Source: Blastobasis lacticolella
Taxonomy: Eukaryota > Arthropoda > Insecta > Lepidoptera > Blastobasidae
Assembly (NCBI GenBank): GCA_905147135.1
Contig: LR990039.1
Location: 33,911,708 to 33,975,707, forward strand
Direction of reading: 5' to 3'
DNA length: 64,000 nucleotides
Part shown: positions 23,641 through 34,189 of the stretch, piece by piece
Layout of the letters: every line of letters starts with the position of its first letter
Numbering within the stretch: the stretch's first letter is position 1
Notes under the pieces: generated by a model
Databases searched by the model: none
Told to the model about the DNA's origin: nothing
Seen by the model: the letters and a program-made list of their open reading frames with translations, nothing else
Program-made: the position numbers and the translations under genes

Positions 23641-23660
23641 GGCTGGGGACGGCGGGCTGT

Positions 23661-24960
23661 GTGGGTACGATAATATGTACTGCCATGATGTCCAAATCCG
23701 ACTCCGGAATCCTGTACCTACGTTGTTAAATTGTCAGTAGCCTAATATTATTAAGTAGTATCCAATATATAATTATCTAGTTAAATAAATAGGCTTGTAT
23801 GTACCAAAATGGTGTCAAATGAAGACGATCTCGGTACATACTTATATATTTTATCAGATTATTATACAGATCTTACATGATTATTTTAAAACATGACGAT
23901 TTTATTGTAGACTAGCCTACCTGTGGAGAAACCTGCCACGGGCTTACTTCCAGCGATTTTTTGTTTCAAAAGTCAATTAAACAGGCATTGTTCCTTCTGC
24001 CTTAAAAATGTTGGCAAACTTTCCTTGCGAGTTTTTTGCTTTTTATTTTATACGTGGCAATTTTGTTTAAGCAATCTCAGAAGTCAAGATGCCCTTTAGA
24101 AAGTCCACGTGAGTTGGCCGTCTGGCACATTTTATGGAAACCAAGCAAAATTTTGCTGTACCAAGTTCTGCTTACAGGCACAATAAATATTTGAGAAAAC
24201 ATTTCTTGAAATTCTCAAGAACGCTTTAGGTAAAGCTTGTCATGTGAAGGCACAACGTGACGGTGTCCTTAGGAAATCAAGGATTGTGGTGTAACCATGT
24301 GGTTGAGGGTCTGTGCCAGGAAAATCGTAACGTTTAGTACACTGCAACTGAACTTATTCTATGAATAGGTATCTACAGAAATCTAAATTTATCATTTAAA
24401 TTTCTGTCCAGCCGGGAATCGCGAGATCTCTTGCTATGCAGAAAAGTCGATAGTTCAATGATGGAACTATTGGGACTTTCCTAACCTAGTCGGATAATGT
24501 CAGAACTGGAAAATTACGTACATGGAACCTGGAATTCTGCCTAAATTATGAAGCGTGCTTGTAATACTGTCCAAGATACCCGTGTGGTAACTTGTGTTCG
24601 ATTGCAACTAGATACGAAGCTCCGGTTACGTACGCAGCCGAAGGGCCGAAAGCGCCAAGGCCGAGTTATAGGGGAAACCAAGTAATTGGGGCACTACCAA
24701 CAATGAGATTTCACCAATCACAGTCAGTTACCACTGTGGGATCTCCCTAACTATATCTGTTACATTATGGATGGACTGTCATCCGTATTCTCTGGTCCGA
24801 TGAAGGAATCCGATGGCTCATAGCTTTAGTATGTGTTCTCACAGTGATCGCCTGCTCAGTGAAGGCACAGTGCCGCTCTAATTTTGTTAATTTTGAGTGC
24901 TGATCGCCTCTAACTATTGTTCTAACCAAGTAACAAAAGTCGAGTGATAGGGTGAAATAC
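23661..24960. other. unique spacer between arrays
   Basis: No repeat of either family and no supported gene. Several short frames exist without motifs. A GC-richer stretch near 24620-24700 has no recognisable product. Confidence 0.4.
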
Positions 24961-25114
24961 ATACATAAAGCTCACGCCTGTGTCCCACAGGTGGGGTACG
25001 CAGAGACTATGGACCGCCACTTTGCTCTGCCCTGACACAATTCCCTAACCTCGCATATATCCACAACTCTTTTCATACATCTTCTTTTATTCTTACCACT
25101 TCGGACCCCAGCAT
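24961..25114 (-). pseudogene. RTE-like LINE 3' end relic, second copy
   Basis: Starts CACGCCTGTGTCCCACAGGT and reads through to CTTCGGACCCCAGC, collinear with 1921-2070 of the relic described at 1905. Only the last part of the reverse-transcriptase ORF and the 3' UTR remain. Confidence 0.8.
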
Positions 25115-25606
25115 TTTGCTTCGGTGAAATGCACAGAGTAAAAAAAGAATTTGCCAGCCACAGCCAGAAGGTAGTTTCCCAATATTTTTGGTTTAATGGA
25201 AGAAAGAGAAGAGACATTCTCCGACCTCACCCGGTAGGATAGGTTTAGGTGAATGTCGATGGATATGGTGATAGTCCGATTGTTTTTGACAAGGTTTATG
25301 AATTATCTATACAGTTGGGTGTGGAAAGGTTTGGGTCCACCACATACTAGCATTGCTTCTGATATTAAAAACATCCTGAAAACTTTAGTTTCATTTATTT
25401 ATTCGTATGACATATCTTTACGAAAATAAAATAAAATACCTATATTAGGTATCTACAATTAAATCTACAGATCTATTTTACAAGACTTGAGCCACATAAC
25501 TTTACTAAAAGAAATTAATTCCATAATATTATTTTTTGGTTAATTTCGTGTTGGATATTTTAGAATTTGAACAAACGAACAGGCAATTTAATTTAAAATT
25601 AAAAAC
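25115..25606. other. spacer, nothing recognised
   Basis: AT-rich sequence without a supported gene or repeat. Confidence 0.4.
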
Positions 25607-25777
25607 GCTTTCTAGGTGACCTATAAAATCTAGTTAAAAAATATTCATGGCGCATGGACCGTGGTTATCGATTTTAAGACATGCGCGCGCTTGCACTAGA
25701 TTTTGCTCGGTCCAGCGGCTAGCTGCATTGCCTGCAGAAACGCATTCGCGCTCCATCCGAAAACCCGAAAAGACACC
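25607..25777 (+). promoter_or_regulatory. single-copy diverged promoter-like module
   Basis: The order of motifs matches the array-A promoter: GTGACCTATAA, then TCTAG, GGCGCATG, TATCGATTTT, GCGCGCGCTTGCAC, CTAGA and TTGCCTGCAG. It also has array-B features absent from A: AAAATCTAGTT, ATGCGCGCGC and GGCTAGCTGCAT. TATAAAA lies at 25622-25628. It sits alone between the two arrays, followed at 25778 by an ATG in good context. It may be the least duplicated member of the module family; promoter function is inferred from position and CpG content only. Confidence 0.5.
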
Positions 25778-25927
25778 ATGTCTGACAGTCAGCAAGTTGA
25801 CTCAGTAGTTCCGGTAGAGGGCCCTTTTTTGAGCACCGGCATGAAAATCTATGTCGTCTGTGACATGTTGCCATGCGTGTTACTTGTGTTGTACGGAGGT
25901 TACTGCTCCATGTTCGACCACTGCTAA
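25778..25927 (+). CDS. 49-codon ORF downstream of the single-copy module
   Basis: The ATG (ACCATGT context) lies about 80 bp after the CpG core, at a position comparable to the first exons of array A. The product starts MSDSQQVDSVVPVEGPF and ends in a hydrophobic, cysteine-containing stretch (MLPCVLLVLYGG). It shows no clear similarity to the array-A first-exon peptide. It could be a stand-alone micropeptide or a first exon, but the possible donor (CCG|GTAGAG) would be phase 0, which does not fit the phase-2 acceptor at 60936. It could also be chance. Confidence 0.3.
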   Translation: MSDSQQVDSVVPVEGPFLSTGMKIYVVCDMLPCVLLVLYGGYCSMFDHC

Positions 25928-26460
25928 ATGATTTATTAGTGACTTATATTTTGTTTAAACTGTAAAACTTAATCGAAAGGACATACTTATTTTAAATTTA
26001 TTTTTGTTTTTTTGAAACGTATACTTCAACAGACATACTTCAAGAACAATTTACTTGGTAAGTAAATTACATGTACCTATTTTAAGTGTATCATTTTCTC
26101 GATATCTTCTTCTATTAGACACCTTTTTGGTAATACTTTTTGCAAGCGTATCACCCGTTGGAAAATTTACAATATAATCGCCTAAGGACATCAGAGATGC
26201 CAGGGGCAGCCAGTGAGACCGTCGCTTATGTGTTTCTCATTAGCGGCGGTCGACTCTCTCATTACCCTTGGCGAACCTCTTGGAGGAGCCCACCTTGTAA
26301 TCCAAAGGAAACTCTGGCAGCTCATTCCTCTTTCGAATAGTAAAACCGAGAAACGTTCGCTCGAACAGTTGCATGAACACCAATGGAGGGTCTACTCTAC
26401 ATGCTGGGGATGAGCACCCGCCCCCAGCAGGTGGTACGAAATGTGTTGTGTGCATCAGAT
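25928..26460. other. spacer before array A
   Basis: The first half is AT-rich and the second half (26140-26460) GC-richer, with overlapping short frames on both strands and no recognisable product. Family-A sequence begins near 26461 with GACCTCGCTGAAGCACTTTT. Confidence 0.4.
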
Positions 26461-26650
26461 CAAAGCGACCTCGCTGAAGCACTTTTTCGTGGCTTATTCG
26501 GCGCCATCTCGTCTCATCCTCGGCGATGTGGATAGCATCACAGACCCTGTGTTAGTGTTGATGTGTGCTGTTCTTGTCATGTGATGCTTATTATTTTCTA
26601 TGTGGCTCCGGAGAATCGACTGACGCAGATTTAAAAATAAACATCCAGTT

Positions 26651-26740
26651 ACAGCGCATGCCCGATTATTGATTTCCCAGGCTCCGCGCTCGTGCACTAA
26701 AGTCTAGATAGCTCTATCGATTCAGCATCCATCGCCCGGG
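26651..26740 (+). repeat. A-ii core 1 (subtype b)
   Basis: CAGCGCATGCCCGATTATTG, TTTCCCAGGCTCCGCGC, AAAGTCTAGATAGCTCTATC and CATCCATCGCCCGGG. Subtype b continues GAGGCCAGCGAGCCGTTGCT. Confidence 0.85.
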
Positions 26741-27371
26741 CCCGAGGCCAGCGAGCCGTTGCTGCAATTGCGCATTCGTTAGATTTTGACGCTCCCTTAC
26801 AATTAGGTGGGCTGTCTTCTCGTATGTCATTTAGTAGCATAAAAAAGAGTCGGATTATGGAAAATCCTGTCAGAAATTGGACTCCGGGTTCTTTCCGAAT
26901 TTTCAAAGTTGACATTAAAATGGATTAGTTTATATTTGATAGTTACCTACTATATGCCGTATTCAGACGAATTATTTCGAACTCGAGGCAACGCTATTTA
27001 AAACCGACTTAGGCTTAACGGACCATACAGGCTGTCCTTACGCCCTGGACTAAGCGAATACTGCTAGTTAAGTAGGGTATTTAAAATAAAACTGCAAAGT
27101 ATCATAACCATCAGTCAAGCATTTTTATCAAAAAATCAACGATTATGAATGTACATATTACATAAGAGCAGCCTGTATGTAGTTGCATGATCTAGGAAGT
27201 ATCGTAAACATTGCAAACTTTTTTAAATTGCATTACAACTGCGCGCCAGATGACAGCTAAAATAAAATAAAATTGTGATTTGACAATAATTTGAAGTGTG
27301 ACATAACGCCACTCGCTTCTCATGTGTCATGTCATGAATGTTAATAATTATTCTAGATCAATTCATCCGTG

Positions 27372-27504
27372 TTGTCGTGATACATACTTACATACTTACT
27401 TCGCTGGCTCAGCGACCCGAAGTGGATCTTGGCCTCCGACACAAGAATTCGCCATTCTCAAATGGCGCAGGATAGTGACCAATGGCGTATTCTTGTCGTG
27501 ATAC
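27372..27504 (-). mobile_element. LINE 3' tail with 12-bp target duplication
   Basis: The insert (27384-27492) is flanked by TTGTCGTGATAC at 27372-27383 and 27493-27504; other units show the empty site. The insert carries GGCTCAGCGACCCGAAGTGG and GGCCTCCGACACAAG, a common lepidopteran non-LTR 3' end. It is a 5'-truncated insertion in unit 1. Confidence 0.85.
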
Positions 27505-27815
27505 AGTATCTTGTAATTGTTGCCGATTAAGTTACAATTTAATTTGTTAAAAAAAATAGCGTTTTGTTTTTTGTCTATTTAAAGAAAGACCAATTTTATG
27601 ACGCTAATGAGTAGCAGTCTTAAACAGGGTTTCATTATTTGTCCAGAGGCTAAGGTCACTCTGTATGTACCTATGTATCTTCTCGGATTCAGATCAGATG
27701 TAGTGTGTAAGCGCCCTAATTCGGGTTTCAAAACGTCCTACTTGTAAAACGGTACCAGACGAAAAGTGATTTCTAATACCTCAACTTTAAATATTGTAAA
27801 ATATCAAGTATGCGT

Positions 27816-28036
27816 AGGTGTGACCAATAAAGGTCTAGATCGAAATTAGGCATGGCGCTTGTTCCTTTATTTCATTGGTCTCATGGGCTGCGCGCGCACC
27901 ACCCGCCTGCGTTTCAGTCTAGAGTAGCGCGAATGTGGCATCGCCTGCAGTAGCCCTTCCGGAGTCCACGGTTAGACACTGACGACGCGTCCTACAGTAG
28001 ATACCTAGTATTTTCTGTGTGGTTTAGTTTTCTAAC
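27816..28036 (+). promoter_or_regulatory. first-exon promoter, unit 1
   Basis: CpG-rich island in AT-rich DNA: AAAGGTCTAGAT, TTTCATTGGTCTCATGGGCT, GCGCGCACC, GTTTCAGTCTAGAGTAGCGC, CATCGCCTGCAG, GACGACGCGTCCTAC. TCAGT near 27913 matches the arthropod initiator, and no good TATA box is seen. It lies directly upstream of an intact first exon. Promoter activity is inferred. Confidence 0.5.
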
Positions 28037-28128
28037 ATGTTTTCGAATAGTGCTATGATGAACTTAAAAAACTTAGTATCACAAAAAAGACCAATAATTT
28101 ACGATACAGAAACCTCCGGTGTTGAGCG
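28037..28128 (+). CDS. first coding exon, unit 1 (intact)
   Basis: ATG at 28037 opens 30 codons plus two bases (CG), ending at a consensus donor (CG|GTAAGT). The peptide starts MFSNSAMMNLKNLVSQKRP and ends YDTETSGVE. No stop interrupts it. The two trailing bases combine with the first base of the exon at 60936 to give an Arg codon, and the frame then runs to the stop at 62621. This copy differs from unit 2 at residue 2 (Phe for Ser). It would initiate a 199-residue protein; family unknown. Only this copy and unit 2 stay open, so these are the candidates for the functional start. The assembled frame depends on splicing over about 33 kb, which must be confirmed by transcripts. Confidence 0.6.
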
Positions 28129-28569
28129 GTAAGTTTATGAAATTATGATAAAGGCACTTTTATGTTTATTTTTAACTTGTGTGATTTATATTAATATTCT
28201 GTTTTCGTATTACAATTATTATTGTAACTTGTATATTGGCAATTAATTTGTCAATTGAAAAGAACGTTTAGCGGAAATTCTTGAGACAGCGCGTAAGCTC
28301 GGACACGTGTTATTTGTTGCTTTCGTCAATCACTGCAATCCAATGTGAATAAAATTAGGTTTACCAAAACCATTAAAGTGCAACAAAGAGAACCTTATGT
28401 ATTGTTATTGGTTTAATGTGTGGGGCCGGAAAGGTAGAATGTAGCTCAAATCCCGACTGTTGGCGGGTGATGTACGAGGCTTATCTTATCAGGTGGCAAT
28501 ACTGTGTCAAGCATGAGGATTCCAGGGCATCGAGGCATCCTGTTAGGTTTAAAAATAAACATCCAGGTA

Positions 28570-28654
28570 CAGCGCATGCCCGATTATTGATTTCCCAGGC
28601 TCTGCGCTTGTGCACTAGTCTAGACAGCTCTATCGATTCAGCTTCCATTGTCCG
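28570..28654 (+). repeat. A-ii core 2 (subtype b)
   Basis: ATTGATTTCCCAGGCTCTGC, GTGCACTAGTCTAGACAGC; continues GAGGCTAGCGAGCCGTTG. Confidence 0.85.
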
Positions 28655-29116
28655 GACTTGAGGCTAGCGAGCCGTTGATGCAACTGCATCCGCGATTAGG
28701 ACGCTCTCTCAATTAGGTGTGCTGTCTGCTTGTTTGTCATTTAATGGTATAAGAAAGAGTTGGTTCATGGAAAACTCACAAAGAAATAGGAGATCATTCC
28801 GAATTTTCAAAGTTGGCATGAAAATGGATTAATTTAGATTTGATAGTTACTATATGTATGTCGTATTCAGATGAATTATTTCGAATTCGAGGCAACGCTA
28901 TTTACCGCCGAAATATATTAAACGAACAGTACAGGTTGTCCTTACACTCTGGATAAAGTTATAAAGTATACCACTAGTTGAGTAAGATATTTAAAACTGC
29001 AAAGTATCATAACAATCAGTTTAGTTTTTACCGAAAAATCAACGATTATGCTTTTATGTAGCAGGAGCAGCCTGTATGTAGTCTACGGTCTAGGAAGTAC
29101 CGTAATAAAAATAAAT

Positions 29117-29433
29117 AATCATCTTGGCGTTAATGTCCCGGCTGTGCTCTCAAGAACTAGGGCCCGGGGTCCGCCTTGACCATGATCCAGAATTCGGCAG
29201 ATCTGCCATCTGACCTCCGTGACCCTGCTACCAGGGGAGCCTGAGCAGATTGAATCATGGTTAGACATTCAGTAGCCTCAATGTGCAGGTTTCATTACGA
29301 TGTTTTCCCTCACCGTAAGAACATCGGCAGAAAAGTGTCATTGGTACATGGCCGCACCGGGATTCGATGCCTCTATTCTAAGTACCTCTCGCTAACGAGT
29401 CGGAAACCATAACCGCTCGGCCACCGAGGCTGT
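29117..29433 (-). mobile_element. SINE copy in unit 2
   Basis: Complete from ATCATCTTGGCGTTAATGTC (3' end) to the tRNA-like head near 29400-29433. Same orientation as the truncated copy at 30008. The two flank a block of array-B type sequence. Confidence 0.8.
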
Positions 29434-29534
29434 CGGTGGCGTGCACTTCATAAAGATAAAAAGACACTGCCAACCCTACCATTCTGTTCTGATAACCAAA
29501 TATTATAATTATCTACGAGTAATTTCAATTCCAC

Positions 29535-29786
29535 TAATTATAGTATATAAATTGTCGGTAAATACGTGATTTGTCGTATTTTCAAAACAGCGCCACCTAT
29601 CAAACATCGATGTTACCTTTGTAATATATCGTTGTACTATACCACGCTATACCAGCGCCGTTCTAAGCTCCTAACGGGAAAAACACAAACTATTCGTGTC
29701 ATGATGCGCTGTAGCGTTCCAACGGCGCATCGTAGTTCCTCATATATCGTATAGGTGGCGCCAACACAACTGGGGAGGTAGCTGCC
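29535..29786. mobile_element. MITE family M, copy 3
   Basis: Carries AAACAGCGCCACCTATC and TATCGTATAGGTGGCGCC as in the copies at 11298 and 12140, with a small extra segment around 29650-29690. Confidence 0.6.
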
Positions 29787-29832
29787 TCCTCCCTCCTCCC
29801 CCTGCCCTATGCCGGCTACGCCCAAGTCTAGC

Positions 29833-29908
29833 GGTATTGATTTTCCAGGTTAACCTATGCGCGCGCATGTAAGCCCTTAACAAAGCTAGCTCGCCTTCGT
29901 GTCTCGCC
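29833..29908 (+). repeat. B core 23 (B2 type), outside array B
   Basis: GGTATTGATTTTCCAGG, GTTAACCTATGCGCGCGCAT, CTTAACAAAGCTAGCTCG. Most like B core 7. Confidence 0.8.
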
Positions 29909-30007
29909 ATGAACGTATATGAGCCGTTTTCAAGAATAGCTTCTCAAGAAATCACATAGATGGCGCCCTCTAACGACTTAAATATGCCATCAGTTCTAGC
30001 TCTTTAT

Positions 30008-30284
30008 AAAAAAATAATTATCATAGCGTTAATGTCCCCGTTGGACTCTCGAGGACGAGGGCCCAGAGTCCGCCTTAACCATAAACAAGGGTTTTGCGAT
30101 CAGGTAATTACAGTGGAGCGACTACCATCTGACCTCCGTGGCCCTGCTACCAGGGAAACCTGACCAGATTGGATTATGGTTACAAATTCAGTTGCCTGAA
30201 TTTGTAGGTTTCATCACGATGTTTTCCCTCACCGTAAGAACATCGGTTAGAACTCAACAAATGTACACAACTTTGAAACGAGTC
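30008..30284 (-). mobile_element. SINE copy, head truncated
   Basis: Starts with the SINE 3' end (ATCATAGCGTTAATGTCCC) and stops before the tRNA-like head, joining array-A sequence at TCTAGGAAGTACCG. Confidence 0.75.
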
Positions 30285-30805
30285 TAGGAAGTACCGTAAA
30301 CATTGCAAATTCTTTTGAATTGCATTAGAATTCCGCGCCAGATGACAGCTTATATTAAATAAAAAAATTGTATTGTAATTTAACAATAATTTGATGTGTG
30401 ACATAACGTTACTCGCTTCTCATGAACCATGTCATGAATGTCAATTATTGTTCTAGATCAATTCATCGGTGTTATCGTGATACAGTATATTGTAATTGTT
30501 GCCGATTAAGTTAGAATATAATGTGTTAGAAAGAATAGTTTTACTTTTTTGTCTAATATACGCAAGACAATTTTATGATGCTGCTGAGTAGCAATCTTAA
30601 ACATGGTTTCTTTATTTGTCCAGAGGCTAAGGTCACCCTGTATGTACCTATGTATTTTATCGGATTCAGATCAGATGTAGTGTGTAAGCGCCCTAATTCG
30701 GGTTTCAAAACGTCCTACTTGTAAAATGGCACCAGACGAAAAATTATTCCTACCTACCTACGAAAAATAATACCTCAACTTTAAATATTGTAAATTATCA
30801 AGTAT

Positions 30806-31028
30806 ACGTGGGTTACCTATTAATGTCTGGAACAAAATGTATTTTATTGATCTCATGGCCTGCGCGCGCACCACCCGCCTGCGTTTCAGTCTGGAGTAGC
30901 GCGAGTTGCCCGTCACAGTTGCCCTTCCGGAGTCCACGGTTAGACACTGACGACGCGTCCTACCGTAGATACTTAGTATTTTCTGTGTGGTTTAGTTCTC
31001 TTTTGTGGGTGATACATATTCGTCTAAT
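30806..31028 (+). promoter_or_regulatory. first-exon promoter, unit 2
   Basis: TATTTTATTGATCTCATGGC, CTGCGCGCGCACC, GTTTCAGTCTGGAGTAGCGC, GACGACGCGTCCTACC, then CGTCTAAT directly before the ATG. The GAATGTGGCATCGCCTGCAG part is shortened and altered relative to other units. TCAGT near 30886 is a possible initiator. Confidence 0.5.
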
Positions 31029-31120
31029 ATGTCTTCGAATAGTGCTATGATGAACTTAAAAAACTTAGTATCACAAAAAAGACCAATAATTTACGATACA
31101 GAAACCTCAGGTGTTGAGCG
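31029..31120 (+). CDS. first coding exon, unit 2 (intact)
   Basis: ATG at 31029 opens 30 codons plus CG at a consensus donor (CG|GTAAGT). The peptide begins MSSNSAMMNLKNLVSQKRP. Its MSSNS start is what the degraded copies also encode, so this is probably the ancestral form. A single CCGG to CAGG change is silent. Joined to 60936-61018 and 62199-62623 it gives 600 nt with one terminal stop. It is therefore either the main or an alternative start of the downstream gene, with unit 1 as its nearest functional duplicate. Function of the peptide is unknown; it has no signal peptide or membrane segment. Confidence 0.6.
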
Positions 31121-31568
31121 GTAAGTTTATGAAATTATGATAAAAGTACTTTTATGTTTATTTTTAACTTGTGTGATCTACATTAATATTTTGTTTTCGT
31201 ATTACAATTATTATTGTAATTTGTATATTGGCAATATATTGCACGTAATCTGTCAATTGAAAAAAAAGTTTAGCGAAAATTCTTGAGACAGCGCGTAAGC
31301 TCGGACAGGTGTTATTTGTTTCTTTCGTCAATCACTGCAATCCAATGTAAATAAAATTCAGTTTTCCAAAACCATTACAGTGCAACAAAGAGAACCTAAT
31401 GTATTGTTATTGGTATGCTGTGTGGGTTCGGAAGGGTAGAATGTAACTCCAATCAGGTTTGGCGGGTGTTGTACGAGACTAATCTTATCAGGTGGCAGGA
31501 CTCTGTCAAGCATGAGGATTCCAGAGCATCGAGGCATCCTGTTAGTTTTAAAAATAAACATACAGGTA

Positions 31569-31650
31569 CAGCGCATGCCCGATCATTGATTACCCAGGCG
31601 CCGCGCCTGTTCACTAGTCTAGACAGTTTTATCGATTCAGCATATGGATG
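31569..31650 (+). repeat. A-ii core 3 (subtype a)
   Basis: GATCATTGATTACCCAGGCG, CGCGCCTGTTCACTAGTCTA. AATAAA follows at 31801, 232 nt from the core start. Confidence 0.8.
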
Positions 31651-31893
31651 CGCCATATGGACGATGGCGTCCGGAGCTGAGAGCTCGGTAACCGTGTATA
31701 GGGAAGCGAAATGGACAACAACATAAGGTTGTAATACTACTGAAGTAGTCACTTGATGCAATGATAATAATGATTTGTAAACCCTTTAATAGTGTATGTC
31801 AATAAAGATTGCAACTATAACAAAACATGGCTTTCGTGTGCTATCTGGGGGTCGTTTCTTTTATTGTCGAATATTAATAGTTTGGTAGGGTTA

Positions 31894-32178
31894 AGAGCGT
31901 CGGTAGCCGGGCGGTCGATTATCCAACTCGTAAGCAAGAGGTACCAGGTTCCAATCCCGCTGCGGCCATGTACCAATGACTCTTTTCTGTGTTATGTACA
32001 TTAGTTGAATACTAACCGATGCTCTTACGGTGAGGGAAAACATCGTGATGAAGCCTGCAAATTCAGGCAACTGAATTTGTAACTATGATCCAATTTGGTC
32101 AGGTTCCCTTAGTAGCAGGGTCACCGAGGTTAGGTGATAGTCGCTCCACTGTAATTACCTGATAGCCAAATCTCGAGA
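31894..32178 (+). mobile_element. SINE copy, + strand
   Basis: tRNA-like head GAGCGTCGGTAGCCGGGCGG, AACTCGTAAGCAAGAGG and a degenerate B box, then the shared body (GTGAGGGAAAACATCGTGAT). Truncated before the 3' end. Confidence 0.8.
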
Positions 32179-32253
32179 GTATTTAAAACAAAACTGCAAA
32201 TTATTATAGCAATCGGTTCTATATTTATGAAAAAACCAACGGTTTTACAATCG

Positions 32254-32380
32254 GAATGTTGGTGGCCTAATGGTTCAGGGGTCCAACTCGTTCCCCGCGA
32301 TACTGAGTTCGAACCCCAGTGCCGCCATGTACCATTGACTTTTTAATGAGTTGTGTACGTTTTTCGAATACTAACAGTGT
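32254..32380 (+). mobile_element. SINE 5' part, + strand
   Basis: GTTGGTGGCCTAATGGTTCA and GAGTTCGAACCCCAGTGCCG give good A- and B-box-like motifs. The body stops after CGAATACTAACAGT and array-A sequence resumes. Confidence 0.75.
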
Positions 32381-32689
32381 TGAGCCCGCTAATCTTATCA
32401 GGGTGGCAGAACTCTGTCAAGCCTGAGTAACCCACCTGTGTGAGTACCACCGCCTTATCTATTTCTGCTGCCAACTAACAATGCTTCCTTTGTTGTGTTT
32501 CGGTTTGAAAGATAAGGTCCTCCTCCTTGCATCATATCTACAAATGCTGAGGATCGTGACCTCGCTGAAACTCTTTTTCGTGGCCTATTCAGCGCCATCT
32601 CGTCCTGTGTGATGTGTTTATTGGTAGGCTATTATAAGCTCCGGGGAATCGAGGGATGCAGTTAGGTTTAACTTTGAACACCCAGGTAC

Positions 32690-32776
32690 CGCGCATGTCC
32701 GATTATTGTTTTCCCAGGCTCTGCGCTTGTGTAGTAGTCTAGACAGTTCTATCGATTGAGCTTCCACCATCCGGGC
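32690..32776 (+). repeat. A-ii core 4 (subtype b)
   Basis: GATTATTGTTTTCCCAGGCT, GTGTAGTAGTCTAGACAG; continues GAGGCTAGCGAGCCGTTG. Confidence 0.8.
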
Positions 32777-33750
32777 TTGAGGCTAGCGAGCCGTTGATGC
32801 AACTGCATTCGCGATTAGGACGCTCCCTTACAATTAGGTGTGCTGTCTGCGTGTTTGCCATTTAATGGTATAAGAAAGAGTCGGATTATGGAAAACTTAC
32901 AAAGAAATAGGAGATAATTCTAGTTGAATAGGATATTTGAAACAAAACTGCATAGTATCATAACAATGAGTCCAGTATTTACGGAAAAATCTAAGATTAT
33001 GAATTGCATGGTCCAGCAAGTGCCGTAAACATTGCAAATTCTTTTGAATTGCATTAGAATTCCGCGCCAGATAACAGCTTATATTAAATAAAAAAGTTGT
33101 ATTGTAATTTATCAATAATTTGATGTGTGACATAGCGTCACTCGCTTGTCATGAGTCATGTCATGAATAACAATTATTGTTCTAGATCAATTCATCGGTG
33201 TTATCGTGATACAGTATATTGTAATTGTTGCCGATTAAGTTACAATTTAATTTGTTAGAAAAAATAGATTTACTTTTTGTCTAATTTACGAAAGACTGCT
33301 GAATAGCAGTCTTAAACATGGTTTTTTTATTTGTCCAGAGGCTAAGGTCACCCTGTATGTACCTATGTATTTTCTAGGATTCAGATCAGATGTAGTGTCT
33401 AAGCGCCCAAAATCGGGTTTCAAAACTTCCTACTTGTAAAATGGCACCAGACGAAAAGTGAATTCTAATACCTCAACTTTAAATATTGTATAATATTAAG
33501 TATACTTAGGTGTGACCTATAAGGTCTAGATAAAATTAGGCACGGCGCATGTTCCTGTATTCTATTGATCTCATGGGCTGCGCGCGCTGCACCCGCCTGC
33601 GTTTCAGTCTAGAGTAGCGCGAATATGGCATCGCCTGCAGTCGCTCTTCCGGAACCCACGGTTAGACGCTGACGACGCGTCATACGGTAGATACTTAGTA
33701 TTTTCTGTGTGGTTTAGTTTTCTTTTGTGGGTAATACATATTCGTCTAAT

Positions 33751-33842
33751 ATGTCTTCGAATAGTGCTATGATGAACTTAAAAAACTTAGTATCTTAAAA
33801 AAGACCAATAATTTACGATACAGAAACCTCCGGCGTTGAGCG
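33751..33842 (+). pseudogene. first-exon copy, unit 3 (premature stop)
   Basis: ATG at 33751 is kept and the frame matches unit 2 up to residue 15, but the Gln codon CAA has become TAA at 33796-33798. The donor CG|GTAAGT is intact. The upstream CpG segment (33510-33750) keeps GCGCGCTGCACCCGC and GACGACGCGTC. It could still act as a non-coding first exon. Confidence 0.8.
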
Positions 33843-34189
33843 GTAAGTTTATAAAATTATGATAAAGGCACTTTTATGTTTATTTTCAACTTGTGTGATT
33901 TACATTAATATTTTGTTTTCGTATTATAATCATTATTGTAACTTGTAGATTGGGAATTAATTTGTACGTACTCTGGCAATTAAAAATAACGTTCAACGGA
34001 AAGTCTTAAGACAGCGCGTAAGCTGGGACAGCAATCCAATGTAAAGGATAGGTAGAATGTAGCTCTAATTCCGACAGTTGTTGGCGGGCGTTGCACAAGG
34101 CTAATGTTATCAGGTGACAGGACTCTGTCAAGCATGAGGATTCCAGGGCATCGAGGCATCCTGTTAGATTTAAAAATAAACATCCAGGT

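Larger units (their letters stand above)
4085..23660 (+). repeat. array B: degenerate tandem repeats with 22 GC-rich cores
   Basis: Units run, in order: AGCTTGTGAAAC, GTTTCGAGTTAATATTCTGT, ACAACAAAAATCTAGTTTGT, the GC-rich core, and then either a 'GGCGTGGCCAGAG...TGCACGTTAATTTTGATTCG' tail (B1 type) or a 'AGATGGCGCCCTCT...TATGGCAAATAATATG' tail (B2 type). Cores recur every 0.4-1.7 kb and the two types often alternate. Similarity is high in the core and patchy elsewhere, with many indels and inserted elements, so the array is old. No long ORF is conserved across copies. It could be an amplified regulatory module, a satellite, or a precursor of non-coding RNA. Confidence 0.8.
29434..30007 (+). 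repeat. array-B block lodged in array A
   Basis: Between two same-orientation SINEs lie a family-M MITE copy, B core 23 and a B2-type tail (AGATGGCGCCCTCTAACGAC). All of these otherwise belong to array B. The block interrupts the 5' module of unit 2. Confidence 0.7.
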
